Of a stretch of DNA of 64,000 nucleotides, positions 48,101 through 60,100 are shown piece by piece. The notes under the pieces are model-generated. The model was not told where the DNA came from. It ran no database searches and saw only the letters and a program-made list of their open reading frames with translations. Source of the stretch: Gymnogyps californianus (taxonomy: Eukaryota; Chordata; Aves; Accipitriformes; Cathartidae). A program made the position numbers and the translations under genes. The first letter of the stretch is position 1. Each line of letters opens with the position of its first letter. The stretch is from assembly GCF_018139145.2 (NCBI RefSeq), contig NC_059471.1, forward strand, positions 201,829,494 to 201,893,493, in the 5' to 3' direction.

Positions 48101-51100
48101 TTTGCTTTATGTAACAAAAAAACCTCAGGGTGAGTAACTGGCGTGCATATTTTCATACGGCTGCAGTAGAACATGCCTGCATTAACATATTTCATTATAC
48201 ACTCACCTGAGGCAGTAATGCCAATCATTTTCAATATTCCTCACTTGAAACCCAGCGCTTTGTTTGCTTCATAATTTAGGCTTGTACTTTGTTTCTCAGA
48301 ATATTATCAAAGTGGGTAGTGCTCTACTGGACCCCAGCAATAAGGAGCACTGGGAGCAAATTCAGCGAACGGAGGGTGGCACCGCTCACCTGCTCAGGCA
48401 CTATGAGGAATATTTCAACAACGTGGCCCAGAACATGAAGAAAACCTACATGAGACCTTTTGTCATTGTTGCCACTAACATGAGTGAGTATCTGTGTTGA
48501 AAACTGCCATTTTGTATTAGAGCTTTAAAAATGCGCTGGATAGAGGTGCTAGCTATTTGTTTCAGTAGTACCCACAGAGAAACAACATACTTGGATTTTC
48601 TAATCTGCATTCATTTCAAGTCAGTTGAGCCTTGATCCATATCTCAGTTGCCATGGGGGCCTCCTGGGAGATGTCTGATCTGTTTTCCCTCTGGGTCATG
48701 CCAGTGCTCTGTGTGGCATTTTGTTGCAGCCACAGTAGTGTACAGATGGTAGGAAGGACAAAGTTTGTAAGTAAAGGTAATGGCTTTTGAGACCACCTAG
48801 TATAGTTGAACATAGTAGATCATGTTCTTGAAAGAGTCACACCACCACCACACCCTGAACAATTACTGCAGTACAAAAAAACCTCCTACTATTGATCGTA
48901 TACCTCTGATTTTCACATGCCTTCCTAGCCTGGAACCTATCCAGAAAATCATCTTCTGGAGAAATTCCTGTGCTGAAAGGTATTTTCTCAGAATCACCCA
49001 TCCAAGCCTTCAAACACCGTCCCAGCCTTGCAAAACCCATCATCAGACCAAAATTCTTGGGGTCCAAAATATCCTTAGAATCATAGAATCGTTTAGGTTG
49101 GAAAAGACCCTTAAGATCATCGAGTCCAACCGTAAACCTAACACTGCCAAGTCCACCACAAAACCATGTCCCTAAGCGCCACATCTACACGTCTTTCAAA
49201 TACCTCCAGGGATGCTGACTCAACCACTTCCCTGGGCAGCCTGGTCCAATGCTTGACAACCCTTTCGGTGAAGAAATTTCTCCTAATATCCAATCTAAAC
49301 CTCCCCTGGCGCAACTTGAGGCCGTTTCCTCTTGTCCTATTGCTTGTTACTTGGGAGAAGAGACCGACCCCCACCTCGCTACAACCTCCTTTCAGGTAGT
49401 TGTAGAGAGCGATAAGGTCTCCCCTCAGCCTCCTTTTCTCCAGGCTGAACAACCCCAGTTCCCTCAGCTGCTCCTCATAGCTCTTGTGCTCTAGACCCTT
49501 CACCAGCTTCATTGCCCTTCTTTGGACACGCTCCAGCACCTCAATGTCTTTCTTGTAGTGAGGGGCCCAAAACTGAACACAGTATTTGAGGTGCGGCCTC
49601 ACCAGTGCCGAGTACAGGGGGACGATCACTTCCCTAGTCCTGCTGGCCACACTATTTCTGATACAAGCCAGGATGCTGTTGGCCTTCCTGGCCACCTGGG
49701 CACACTGCCGGCTCATATTCAGCCGGCTGTTGACCAACACCCCCAGGTCCTTTTCCGTCGGGCACCTTTCCAGCCACTCTTCCCCAAGCCTGTAGCGTTG
49801 CATGGGGTTGCTGTGACCCAAGTGCAGGACCCAGCACTTAGCCTTCTTGAACCTCCTACAATTGGCCTCGGCCCATCGATCCAGCCTGTCCAGATCCCTC
49901 TGTAGAGCCTTCCTACCCTCAAGCAGATCAACGCTCCTGCCCAACTTGGTGTCATCTGCAAACTTACTGAGGGTGCACTTGATCCCCTCATCCAGATCAT
50001 TGATAAAGATATTAAACAGAAGTGGCCCCGATACTGAGCCCTGGGGAACACCACTTGTGACTGGGTGTGGGTCTAAACTGAGAAAGAAACATCAGACATA
50101 CCAAGACACCTTCCCCACCTATCACAGTAAATGCCTCCTCTGACCAGCAAATAGCAGCTCCTGCACTTGCAGGACTGTGATGTACTTCACAGATGTCCCC
50201 GTGGTACGCGTGCAAGTGAAGCACAGCAACCGCAGCCTGGTCAGCCTGTTTCCCCATTTTCTCCCCTGCCCTCTCTATTTCATTTTCTCCCCAGGTACCA
50301 ACAGTCTGAGCTGATCGGGTGTTGGTGATAGTCCTGCTCTGAGTGGGAAGTGAGACTGCGTTGGGTGACCTTCAGAGGTCCCTCCCAAGCAGCATTGCTA
50401 TCTGGTTTTCCTTTCAGAGGTGGTCTAAATTATTATCAACCTGAACTTGTATTTAGCTTTTCAAGCTGCTACTTTTATTTCAGACCTGAAGAAGGGCTCA
50501 TGTGCCAAAAAGATTGTTTTATTTTCCCAACTACACCCATTGGTATAAGAAGTGAATTTACCTTTGCCTACAAACCTTGTCCTGAGTGTGCTTCATGTCC
50601 GCAGTCAGAGGGGCATAAAAAGCTGAGGCATGAGACAGTCAAGCTACAAAGTTATAAAGTCCTGCATCAACTCCAGGGGGGAAGGATTATTGTTGAACTA
50701 AGCCAAACTGAAATACTTTGATTTCTGTTTAATAAACCAAAACCGAAGTATTTCCTTTTGGTTCAGGACTATCAGAATCAAAATATTTTTATCTTTACAC
50801 TCAGAAAAAAGTATGCTCAGTATTTTAACCAAACTGAACTGAGATGAAAACAAAAACCAGAATTTCTTGCAGGTTGTAAATCCTGATTTTTTTCGACCAG
50901 CTTTTCCTGAGTAAAAAGGCATGAGCTTGGGAGGGATGAGGCAACTCTGGCCTGAAAGGGGTCTGTTTTCTTTTGAACAGTTTTTCCAGGTGAACATGGT
51001 GTTAATGGAGTTTCCTAATGGCTCATCTGGGAGTTATTTAGGGACTAGGAAAGGAATGGGAATTTGCAGATCTTAACTTGGATATTTCTTCATATAGAAA

Positions 51101-54100
51101 CTTGCAGTGGATCACAGCTTTCGGTGTAGGGTTACCCCCAGGACTTCCAGCTTCTCACTTTTATTAGAACATCTAAATTGGCACTCAATGACTTCTCTTA
51201 AATGGGAAAGTTCAAGCCAACTCAGCTGCTTTTAAATATTTTGGCAGTTAGACAACAGGCAGAGCTGTTGAGGTGAGCCAGAGAGGTGAGCTAGTGTAGA
51301 GGAAGGAGAACTGGAAGACTGAGGAGTAGTCCCAGGTAAAATCCAGGTTATTTTCTTTGCTTAGCTGACTTTGCAATTTAACAGATGTAGAACTCTATTT
51401 CTGAAGCAGCAGATTTAGCCTTCCCTACAAGAAGCAAGTCTGAAATTGGAACATGCCACTTCTGTATTTCCAATGTTTGCAGTAGTGTTTTCCTAGTATG
51501 AGACACTGTCTTGTGAATTCCTTTCCACTGAAAAATAAATTTATAATTTGATAAATGTAACATAATGCTCACATGTAAGCTTTTAGTTGTCATTTAAGGT
51601 ATTAACTGAGAGAAATTAAATTTGACTTTGTATTTTGGGGTTTAAATGTCTTCTCTGCATTGTGCAGATATTTTAACCTTCCAATCATGTTTCATTTTGT
51701 CGCAATATCATATTTGAAAGCATTGAAGTTAATTTTATAGGAAACTTTTTTCCCCCCAGTTATTGCTGTTGACATCTTTGACAAGTCTAATTTCACGGGA
51801 GCTAGAATACCACGATTTCATGACATTAAAGAAGATTATCCAAAAGATCTGGAGTCATCTGTTGTCTTCCCTGATACTTTGTTCAGACCTTCAGACAGGA
51901 AAGGTAAAACCCTTCTGCTGCCGTTTGGAGGGCAATTTTGACTAGCTCCCAAGGAGCATGATTAATCCTCGCAAAGCGGAGTGATACTAGGGTGAGAGCA
52001 GGGCGACCATCTACACAAGCGAACATTATTTAGGGATGGAGCAGCTGTGCATACTTCTGAGGCATTTTGCCTGCCGGCAGCGGCAGGAGCATGGGGGGCT
52101 GCGTAACTGGCTGTACCTGTCTGTCAGGTCTCGCTTGTGGCCCCTCGAACTGCCCTGTCAATGCAAGAGAAACGCTCTGCCTCAGTTCCCACCAGGATAG
52201 GATGGGACGGCCGCCTGGAGCCTGCAGGCCCACAGCCACCTTCCCCTGGTCCCTGCAGAGATGGAGGGAGGCGGTGTGAAAGATGGAGAATCCAAACCTG
52301 GGAGCAGAGCCATGTTATCAGAACTAGACAGCAAATAAGAAGTCTTGAGCTGCGCAAAGAGATGGGTGATGAGGGAGAATACTTGGGGAAGTACCTGCTT
52401 CGCAGTGTCTCTGAAGTACCCCGAGATTGCTGAGAGGAACCACAAGTTACCTTGGACAAGGGAAGAGAGAAAGGGTAACCCGAAGTGCAATAATTATACA
52501 CGTACTATGTCTGAATGTCCTCCAAATGGGGAAGGAGTAACACTTGTGAAAATAACACATAATAATTAATAAGCTAATACAACTTTATGACTTTTTCGTC
52601 AGAAACAGGGCACCTGCTTGTGTGACTTATATCTTTTCGGTAAGAAAAAAGGGAATGTGAATTTTAAGAAATAGTGCCAAAACTGAAAGCTCATTATATG
52701 ACAGAATTAGCAGGGAGAAATCCCATGTGACCAGTTGGTGTAGTCATAACACTAGCTTTGCCATGTATAAAGGTACATGCAATTTAATAGCATGCATATT
52801 GGTTTAATGTTCTCCTTAAATCGTGCACAGAGTGTTTATATACTTATGGATCTTCTAGCTTAGAAATGGCTTATTTTCTAGCTAGACTAAATGGTTATTC
52901 ATGGTTCAATGGTTATTTGATTATCAGCTGTATAACTATGAAATGTGCTAAAATTTTATTAAAAATATTAAATATAACAGTAGTGTTATAAGCCTAGAGT
53001 TACAACAACAGTAACATTTCTGTATTTTTGCAAAGCAAAATTAATAGTTTAAATAGTAGCTCCGAAGCTGTGTGGAAAGAATTTAATATTTGTGTTAATT
53101 CCATAGCAGTGCCTACAATGAAGCCTTCAAATCAAAAATTATCCTCTAAAGTGAACAGTGATGCACTAAGCCCTGAGAGTGCTTTTGCAAAGAGAAGGAA
53201 GCGACACCCAGATGACTCAACACATCATACTGTTGCCATGGTCATTATATACCGATCCCTGGGACACCTCCTGCCTGAAAACTATGATCCTGACCGAAGG
53301 AGCTTGAGGTAAACTTCAAACCTGTTTGAGAATTGTGCAGATCCCTTCTTCCACTTGCTCTGAGTGTGCAGGGGGAGACAGAGCTGCTTTTACACTGACC
53401 GAATGTCATCTGTGCTGCAGTTGTCACCACAGTACTGTCTCTTGTCCTTCTCTGACACACTGTGGGAGAATAACCATGTCAGTAGTGCCAGGAGCTTTTG
53501 GAAACACAGCTGTGTGGAAGGCTGATGGTGCATCTACTTCACTTTCTGAGTGGAAGCAACTGGAAATCTTTTATTCGCAGAACCTACCAAATCAGTGCTT
53601 TGTATTTTAACGTTTAGATCACTGTGCAATTTTTCTTCTTCTGCAGATTGCCAAATCGCCCTATTATTAACACACCTGTAGTGAGCACAGCCATTCACAG
53701 TGATGAGGAGCTTCCTCCCAACCTGGTGGAAAAGCCCATCATAGTGGAGTATGCCATGCTGGAAACAGAGGAGAGAACGAAGCCCGTCTGTGTCTTCTGG
53801 AATCATTCCATCATGTATGTCTCCTGCTTGCTTTAGGGCTGTGCGTGGCAACTGTCTCAGTAGCAGAGAAGTTCTGCCCAGGAAAACAATTCTGGAGGAA
53901 AACCCTTTTTGCACCGTTTATTCAACTGGCAACTGATTTCTGGTGGAATAGAGCCATGTAGTCATTTCCCACCAACCTGAGAAAAATGAAAATAATCATC
54001 CTAACTCCTCAAACAAAAGACTAGCCATGTGGTTTCTAACAAACACAGTGTCATCATGTCTTTCTGCAGGGTTCATTTTCACCCAGCAATAATAATTCTC

Positions 54101-57100
54101 ACAATTTCCTTGTATTTGCTCATGCTTTTTGCCCACAGATGTATATCTGGACAGGCATAGTCTGACTCCAGTGCCTGAATTCATGGCTCATCTGAGGTCA
54201 GGACTCTCATTGCCCCATGCCCTCTTTTTAGGAGGGCATCTCCAGGAGATGATTCAGTTCTTACGTGGGCTGAATCTTCTCCTGTTACACTCCAGTGACT
54301 ATGGACAGAGTACGTGGCAAGCAGGCACCCACCCTTGATGCCTCAGCCAGGGCCGGTGCAAAAAATGACAAAACCAAGTCTTCCTGTTGGTAAAAAGGAG
54401 GACTGAGGTTTTGCAGATAAAATTATATGAGTAAAGATTATAAATTTTTGAATCTCAAATTTTTGAATCAAAAGTCAACCCAAAGACAGTTGCACTAATA
54501 AGCAGCAACTTACCTTTCATTCCATCAGCTGTTGTGGATTTGCTTTCATTTGTTTTAGTGAAAAATTGGAGGGAGAGGAAATACCTTCTTTGGGACCTTA
54601 GACCTCTTCCAGTTGTTAGGAAGCAGTCATAATACATAAGCAGAACATAAGGAGAGACTATTTGACTCTCTAGGAGGGAAGTATGAGGGAAAAGATTAAA
54701 TATTCTGGAAATGGCTTGTTTAGGTCTTTTTTATTCAGTAAAGTTAAAGATACAGACATATTTTTCTTGAAAATGTGAAAAATGTTAAGAACTGTATATG
54801 CTCGTGAGTGTTTTGTTGGGTTTATGGCATTGTGGAAACAGCACAGTCCTGTTGGAGATATGTCAAGAGTGTGGATAAAACAAAAGAAAATGTGTTGAGA
54901 GGTAACAACATGCTGTGCATGTTATGATTTCATGATATCGTAACTATTACATATATAATGCAATTTTCAACCATAAAACCAGGTATATAGTGAGAGGATG
55001 ATATTGTCTGCCCAGGGTGAGAGGAATAGCTGTTACTTGTTTCCTTGTAACCCAAAAACTCTAGTAAACCTATGGAAAAATCCATTAAAAGGCAATATAC
55101 TGTGCTGGAAATAAAAGAGCAAACTAACCTAGGAAATGTTTGCCTCTTAGTCAAAAGCTTCAGGAGATTATATCGTTGAAAGGATCGAAGAGGCAACAGA
55201 AATCTGTTATGTTCACAATAATAAACTACTCCATTTGCCTGCATCTAAAGTAGTGTATTTGCTGGTATGTACAGAGGATTCTGCCAATTGTGAGAGAATG
55301 GCAAGTCCTTTTTCATAAATTTTTGAACATCGTATGGGCTTGAATAACTCATTAGCTCTAAAGTGATTCATCTATTAGCTATTTGCTGGCAACTTCAATG
55401 GCATTGTTGTCTGTGTTACGCCTTCTTACAGCCACAGTTGAAAAGCAGCTCTTAAACTGAATGTAATTAAAGAGTTTTTAAAAAGTGAGTGCTTTTCAAG
55501 AGAAAGTGATATTAAAACTGTTTAACAAATATTTTATTGCTGAATGAAAAAGGATGTCCTGTCATATCTAATTAAAAACTCTTTCAGTAACTACAAGACT
55601 ATTATTATTACTCATTAACTTCAGAATAGAATAATGAATATTGATACAAAATAGTTTCTGAAGTCTCTCGAGTTAACCAAGGCTGCACAGGGAAGAATTT
55701 TTAAGGGAGCAGTTCCTCCTCAATGTTAATACAGGAGATCTCCTGATATGAAATATTATTTACTGGTTTTAACCTTTTCTTGTGTACTTTTCAGAGGAAC
55801 ACTATAACAAAACCATATTATTGCTGAAACATATTTCACGTAAGAGCTCTAGAAGCAGTGTCTAGATCTAGGGAAATAGAGATGACTCAAAAACATGTAA
55901 CTCTCTATGGTTTTGGTATTTTTTACCTTTGTTACGGCCAGTTTGCTCTGTGCAGTCGCTTCCCCATATTGCTTGTGTGGTCACTGACCCAAAAGCAATT
56001 TTTTTAAAAAAATTTTTTTTAAACTCAAAACAGATTGTTATAAAACCACAAAATTTGGCCAGCAAAGCCAGCTGTCATATTAGAAACTATTTCAACTGAA
56101 GGCTTTTTAAGTTGATGATACTCTTTCAGGCAGGTGACAGCTATAAATATTTCTGTCTTGGTACTTACAGTCCTCTCTAGTTGTGGAGCAAGAGCTGCCC
56201 CAGAGAGCAATAGCAGCGGGAGGCAAGGGGAGATCAGAGGACTGCTCTCAGAAATCCCTTTTTTCCCCACAGGATTGGCGGGACAGGTGCCTGGTCCTCC
56301 AGAGGATGTGAGCTGTTTTCCAGAAACCAGAGCCATATTGCTTGCCAGTGCAACCATATAACCAGCTTTGCTGTCCTGATGGACATTTCAAAACGAGAGG
56401 TAGGTGATGTCAGGCTCATGATTTTTGAGGCTTTGGTTTTCAAGGGCTTGGATTCAGAGCTTGAGCTTGAGCTTTGAGCATGACTCAGAGCATCGTCAGT
56501 GGATCGATCCCATGTTGCAGTGTGTCAGGAGTGCATTGCCCCGTGCCTGACAGCACCTGCTGTTGTATCTGCTGAAAGGAGCTTCTTACCTGGTCAGTGC
56601 ACCCTCTGGGTGCTGCCTGTACACACTCAACATGTTGAGTGACTTAAGAGGTGGCATCAACCACTCCTGTTGGTCCTAAAGCAAATCTGTATGTTGGCTC
56701 AGTAGTAATGAAAACATTGGCATTCCAAGTAGTAGATTTCATTGGAGGAAAAGGAAGGAAAAACTCCCAGAGGTCCTGTCAATCTGTCTTTCTACAGAAT
56801 GGGGAAGTGCTTCCTCTGAAGATCGTCACTTACACAACTGTATCCATCTCACTGGTGGCTTTGCTGATCACCTTCATACTGCTGGTCCTGATCCGCACGC
56901 TACGTTCCAACTTGCACAGTATCCACAAAAACCTGGTGGCTGCCCTTTTCTTCTCTGAGCTCGTCTTTCTTATTGGAATCAACCAGACTGAAAACCCGGT
57001 AAGAATTACTCTGTGCTTATTGCTAGAGGAGTTGTCAAGCTTTAAATCAGGGGGTTCATAATGCGACTTTTACCTGCTCCCATCTGTTTCACTTTCTCTT

Positions 57101-60100
57101 CTTTTTTACTTCTGCTTAGCCTCAACAGTCATTTGAAAAACATCAGACTTTTAATATATTCTTGTGTGTTTTACATGATCAATAGCAATGCCAGGAGCTA
57201 GGACTATATCTTATTTTCAGAGAATATATGACAGCAGCCCTGTTGAAGTCTTATCCCAGGAACTGAACCCTGAATACTGAATTCTTTCTTCCTTTCCATC
57301 AGTATGTTTTCTGTCTTGCTTTGTCTGTTCAGTAGGAGGCTCTCCAGTTTCTCCTGCAGCAGGCACTTCACAAGCCCAAACGGCTCCTTGTGTTGACTGG
57401 TAGGTTGTCAGCTATGTGTTGCTGTGCAGGTGCTGATATGCATGTTGCACACCCACCATGGCCATTCTGGAGAAGCCACTTGCCAGGCATGGGACAGCTT
57501 GCTACATCCAAGAATCAGTAGGAAGCCTGTCGCTTTGCTTTGTGCCTTCCAGCCACAGTGATTGTTGGCTTCAGCCCATCATATCTGTTGCCAAAGCTTA
57601 GTGCAGGCACCTCCAGCATTGTGCATGTCAAGAAACGCAAGCTATGAATGGACTGAATATGAGATATATGCCACACATGTAGTGCGTATGTTCTGTACCT
57701 AGGGCCTCATTGCTATCTTAACTATGTAGCATTATATGTAGTATTGCTGCTGATTCTTAGTAGCACCCATCTCAAAAGTCATGGTTGCCACGCAGACAGG
57801 TAGGAGACAAGCAGGCAAGGGTTCCAGCACTGCCAAGCTTCACAGTCGCCTGTACCAAACAGGCAGGAAACAGATGGGGGTGACATGCAATAAAAAGTAT
57901 GTCCTTAACAGATATGAAGAATATTCAAAATGTTAGTATAGGGATTATCTGAACACTCTGAAGAGAATTTATCTTCTAGAAATCCATTATTGTACATGTT
58001 TCAATCTAAATTTTGAGAGGGAAGTAAAATCTTGACATTAGAACACACCAAAAAAAAAAAATGAACCATGCTGATTCCACATTGTCCAAGCAGCAGAAAT
58101 GGGAGACTATGCCTACATTCGATGAGTATCATCACCGTTATGGTACTGACACCATGGTGCCTAACCACGCAGTGTCACTTGCGGTATAACTTAAGCCTAA
58201 AGTCACCCTGGATTCTAATGTCCATTTGAGCTATAACATACATTTTAGAAAGTGTCTGACCTTGACTAATTTCATCTTCCAGTAACTGGGTGCTGTCAAG
58301 ACCTTTTCCTAGTAAATTTGAGAGACCTCTCTTATAAAAATCATCTTCCCAGGAAGCCTCTGTTCAATAGTATTTCTTTTGGAAAACTAAATAAAATTAA
58401 GCTGTTTCAATTCTTCAATTTCTAAGATTCAGGTTACTCTGTTGCCTTTTTTCTGGGCTTTCTTCCCCCACTTTACCTTTTGAAAAATTGTGAATGCTAA
58501 ACTGGATGAAACTTTCCAGCTGGTAGTGTCACTTCCAGTCCCCTATTCCGATATTCCCCTGATCAGTAACTCTGCTCCCTTATCTGCTGCTATGGTGAGA
58601 TCTTCTGCAGTGACCTGCCCTCTGGGATATGGTCTCACGTCATGTGTGACCCATGTTGTGTTTATTTCATAATATACAAGTTTGCATATTAAAATAACTT
58701 TGCTCAGATGAACTCACCTTGCCAATTGATCCACAGCACTCCATGTAACTTGACCTTTCCCATGCCTTCTTGAGCACACCACTTATTTTTCACTGCATTT
58801 CACTGCCAAGGAGTTTATATTCTTTCAGTTCTCCAGCATGAATACTGAGGAGCAGGGAGCCAAGCCCACATCCTTGCAGAATCTTACCGAAAATTATGCG
58901 GTAAATGATGGCTCCTCATTTCCAGATTCCTTTCAAAATATCATGAAGCACCAAGCAAAGGTTTATAAGAGTAGTAAAACAGTTCGTTACAGCAATACCA
59001 CAAATACTAATGGTCGTATTTGGTGAGATTGTTCTCTTTTGCTCCTTCTCATTTTCATGCTTTGGGGCTCATGGTGTGATCATGTCCTGTACTGTTACCA
59101 AGACTCAGTGAAACACCCCAAACCTTTAACCCACTTACAAAGATCTTTAAGTTACAGAATATATTTCATGCGGCAGAAAGCCGCTCCTTACAGCCTACCC
59201 AGTCAATTTGAGAAGTTAGGAGGGCTGTAAACCATGTCTGCTTGAGACAATTATTCATCTGTCTGTATGGAATGAGAGTTGTCTAACGAGTCATGCACTG
59301 ATGAACATAAAGAGGTAAAGAATGCTGGAGCACAAATAATGCTGTGCTGCTTGGCACCCAGCCTGGCTTTTATGGGTTTCTGTAAATTAACAGTCACATT
59401 TCTGGGTGAGGTTTTAATCTTTCCCTGGACTATTGATAGAAAGTGATTTATTTTCTTTCTTTTCTTACCTGAAAAAGGTAATGTTCAGGGCAGCAGTCTA
59501 CTCATATGCATGTGCAAGTAGGAACAAAAAAAGCCCTGCTTACATAGAGGGAAGAAAGGTCTTTTATTGGGTGAGCTACATTTTCAATAACACTTGGTGT
59601 TATAATAAAGTTGATGCAGTAAGTGAATCCAGAAAGTTCATGGTCTTTGTATGATTCCTTCACTCGGCAAAGTTAAACAGGGAAACTTACGTTTCTGAGC
59701 ATTATGCCATGAAAAAACACTAAAAAGTCATGCCAAAATCTGAAAGCAGGGTCAGTGCTGCACAGGAACAAAAGGTTCCAAAACACAATGTAAAACATTT
59801 TGAAACAAAAATTGAATGGTTACACAAAGTGCTCTTAATTTAAGCTTATCAACAGATCCTTGGCAAAATCCTTTGCTTTGCTTCTGAAAGAAGGTTGATT
59901 GCAAGATTTCAATTCAGGTGTCGGACGCTTGTGATCGTTCCTGTTTTCACCATCAAACTGTTAAGTTGCGAGGGAAAGCTGGTTAGCAGATATTACAGAA
60001 ATGCAAGTCTGTGAAGGTCAGAGGTTTCACGGTGGCCATTTGGTCACAAAGATGACTTCAGCTACCAGTTTGCCCACTGTAGCTGTTACTCCTAGTCACA

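Larger units (their letters stand above)
48484..51759 (+). other. Intron, 3.28 kb, hosts a CR1 insertion
   Basis: About 990 bp is the antisense CR1 at 49076-50064, and a short old repeat lies at 50483-50588. Sequence at 50600-51000 is AT-rich without a recognised family. The acceptor CCCCCCAG ends at 51759. Confidence 0.8.

Noticed and set aside
49522..49905. 127-codon open frame on the + strand
   Set aside because: It is the antisense shadow of the CR1 reverse-transcriptase frame on the - strand.
56651..57061. Open frame extending the TM1-TM2 exon in both directions
   Set aside because: Family alignment and splice sites limit the coding part to 56798-56998.
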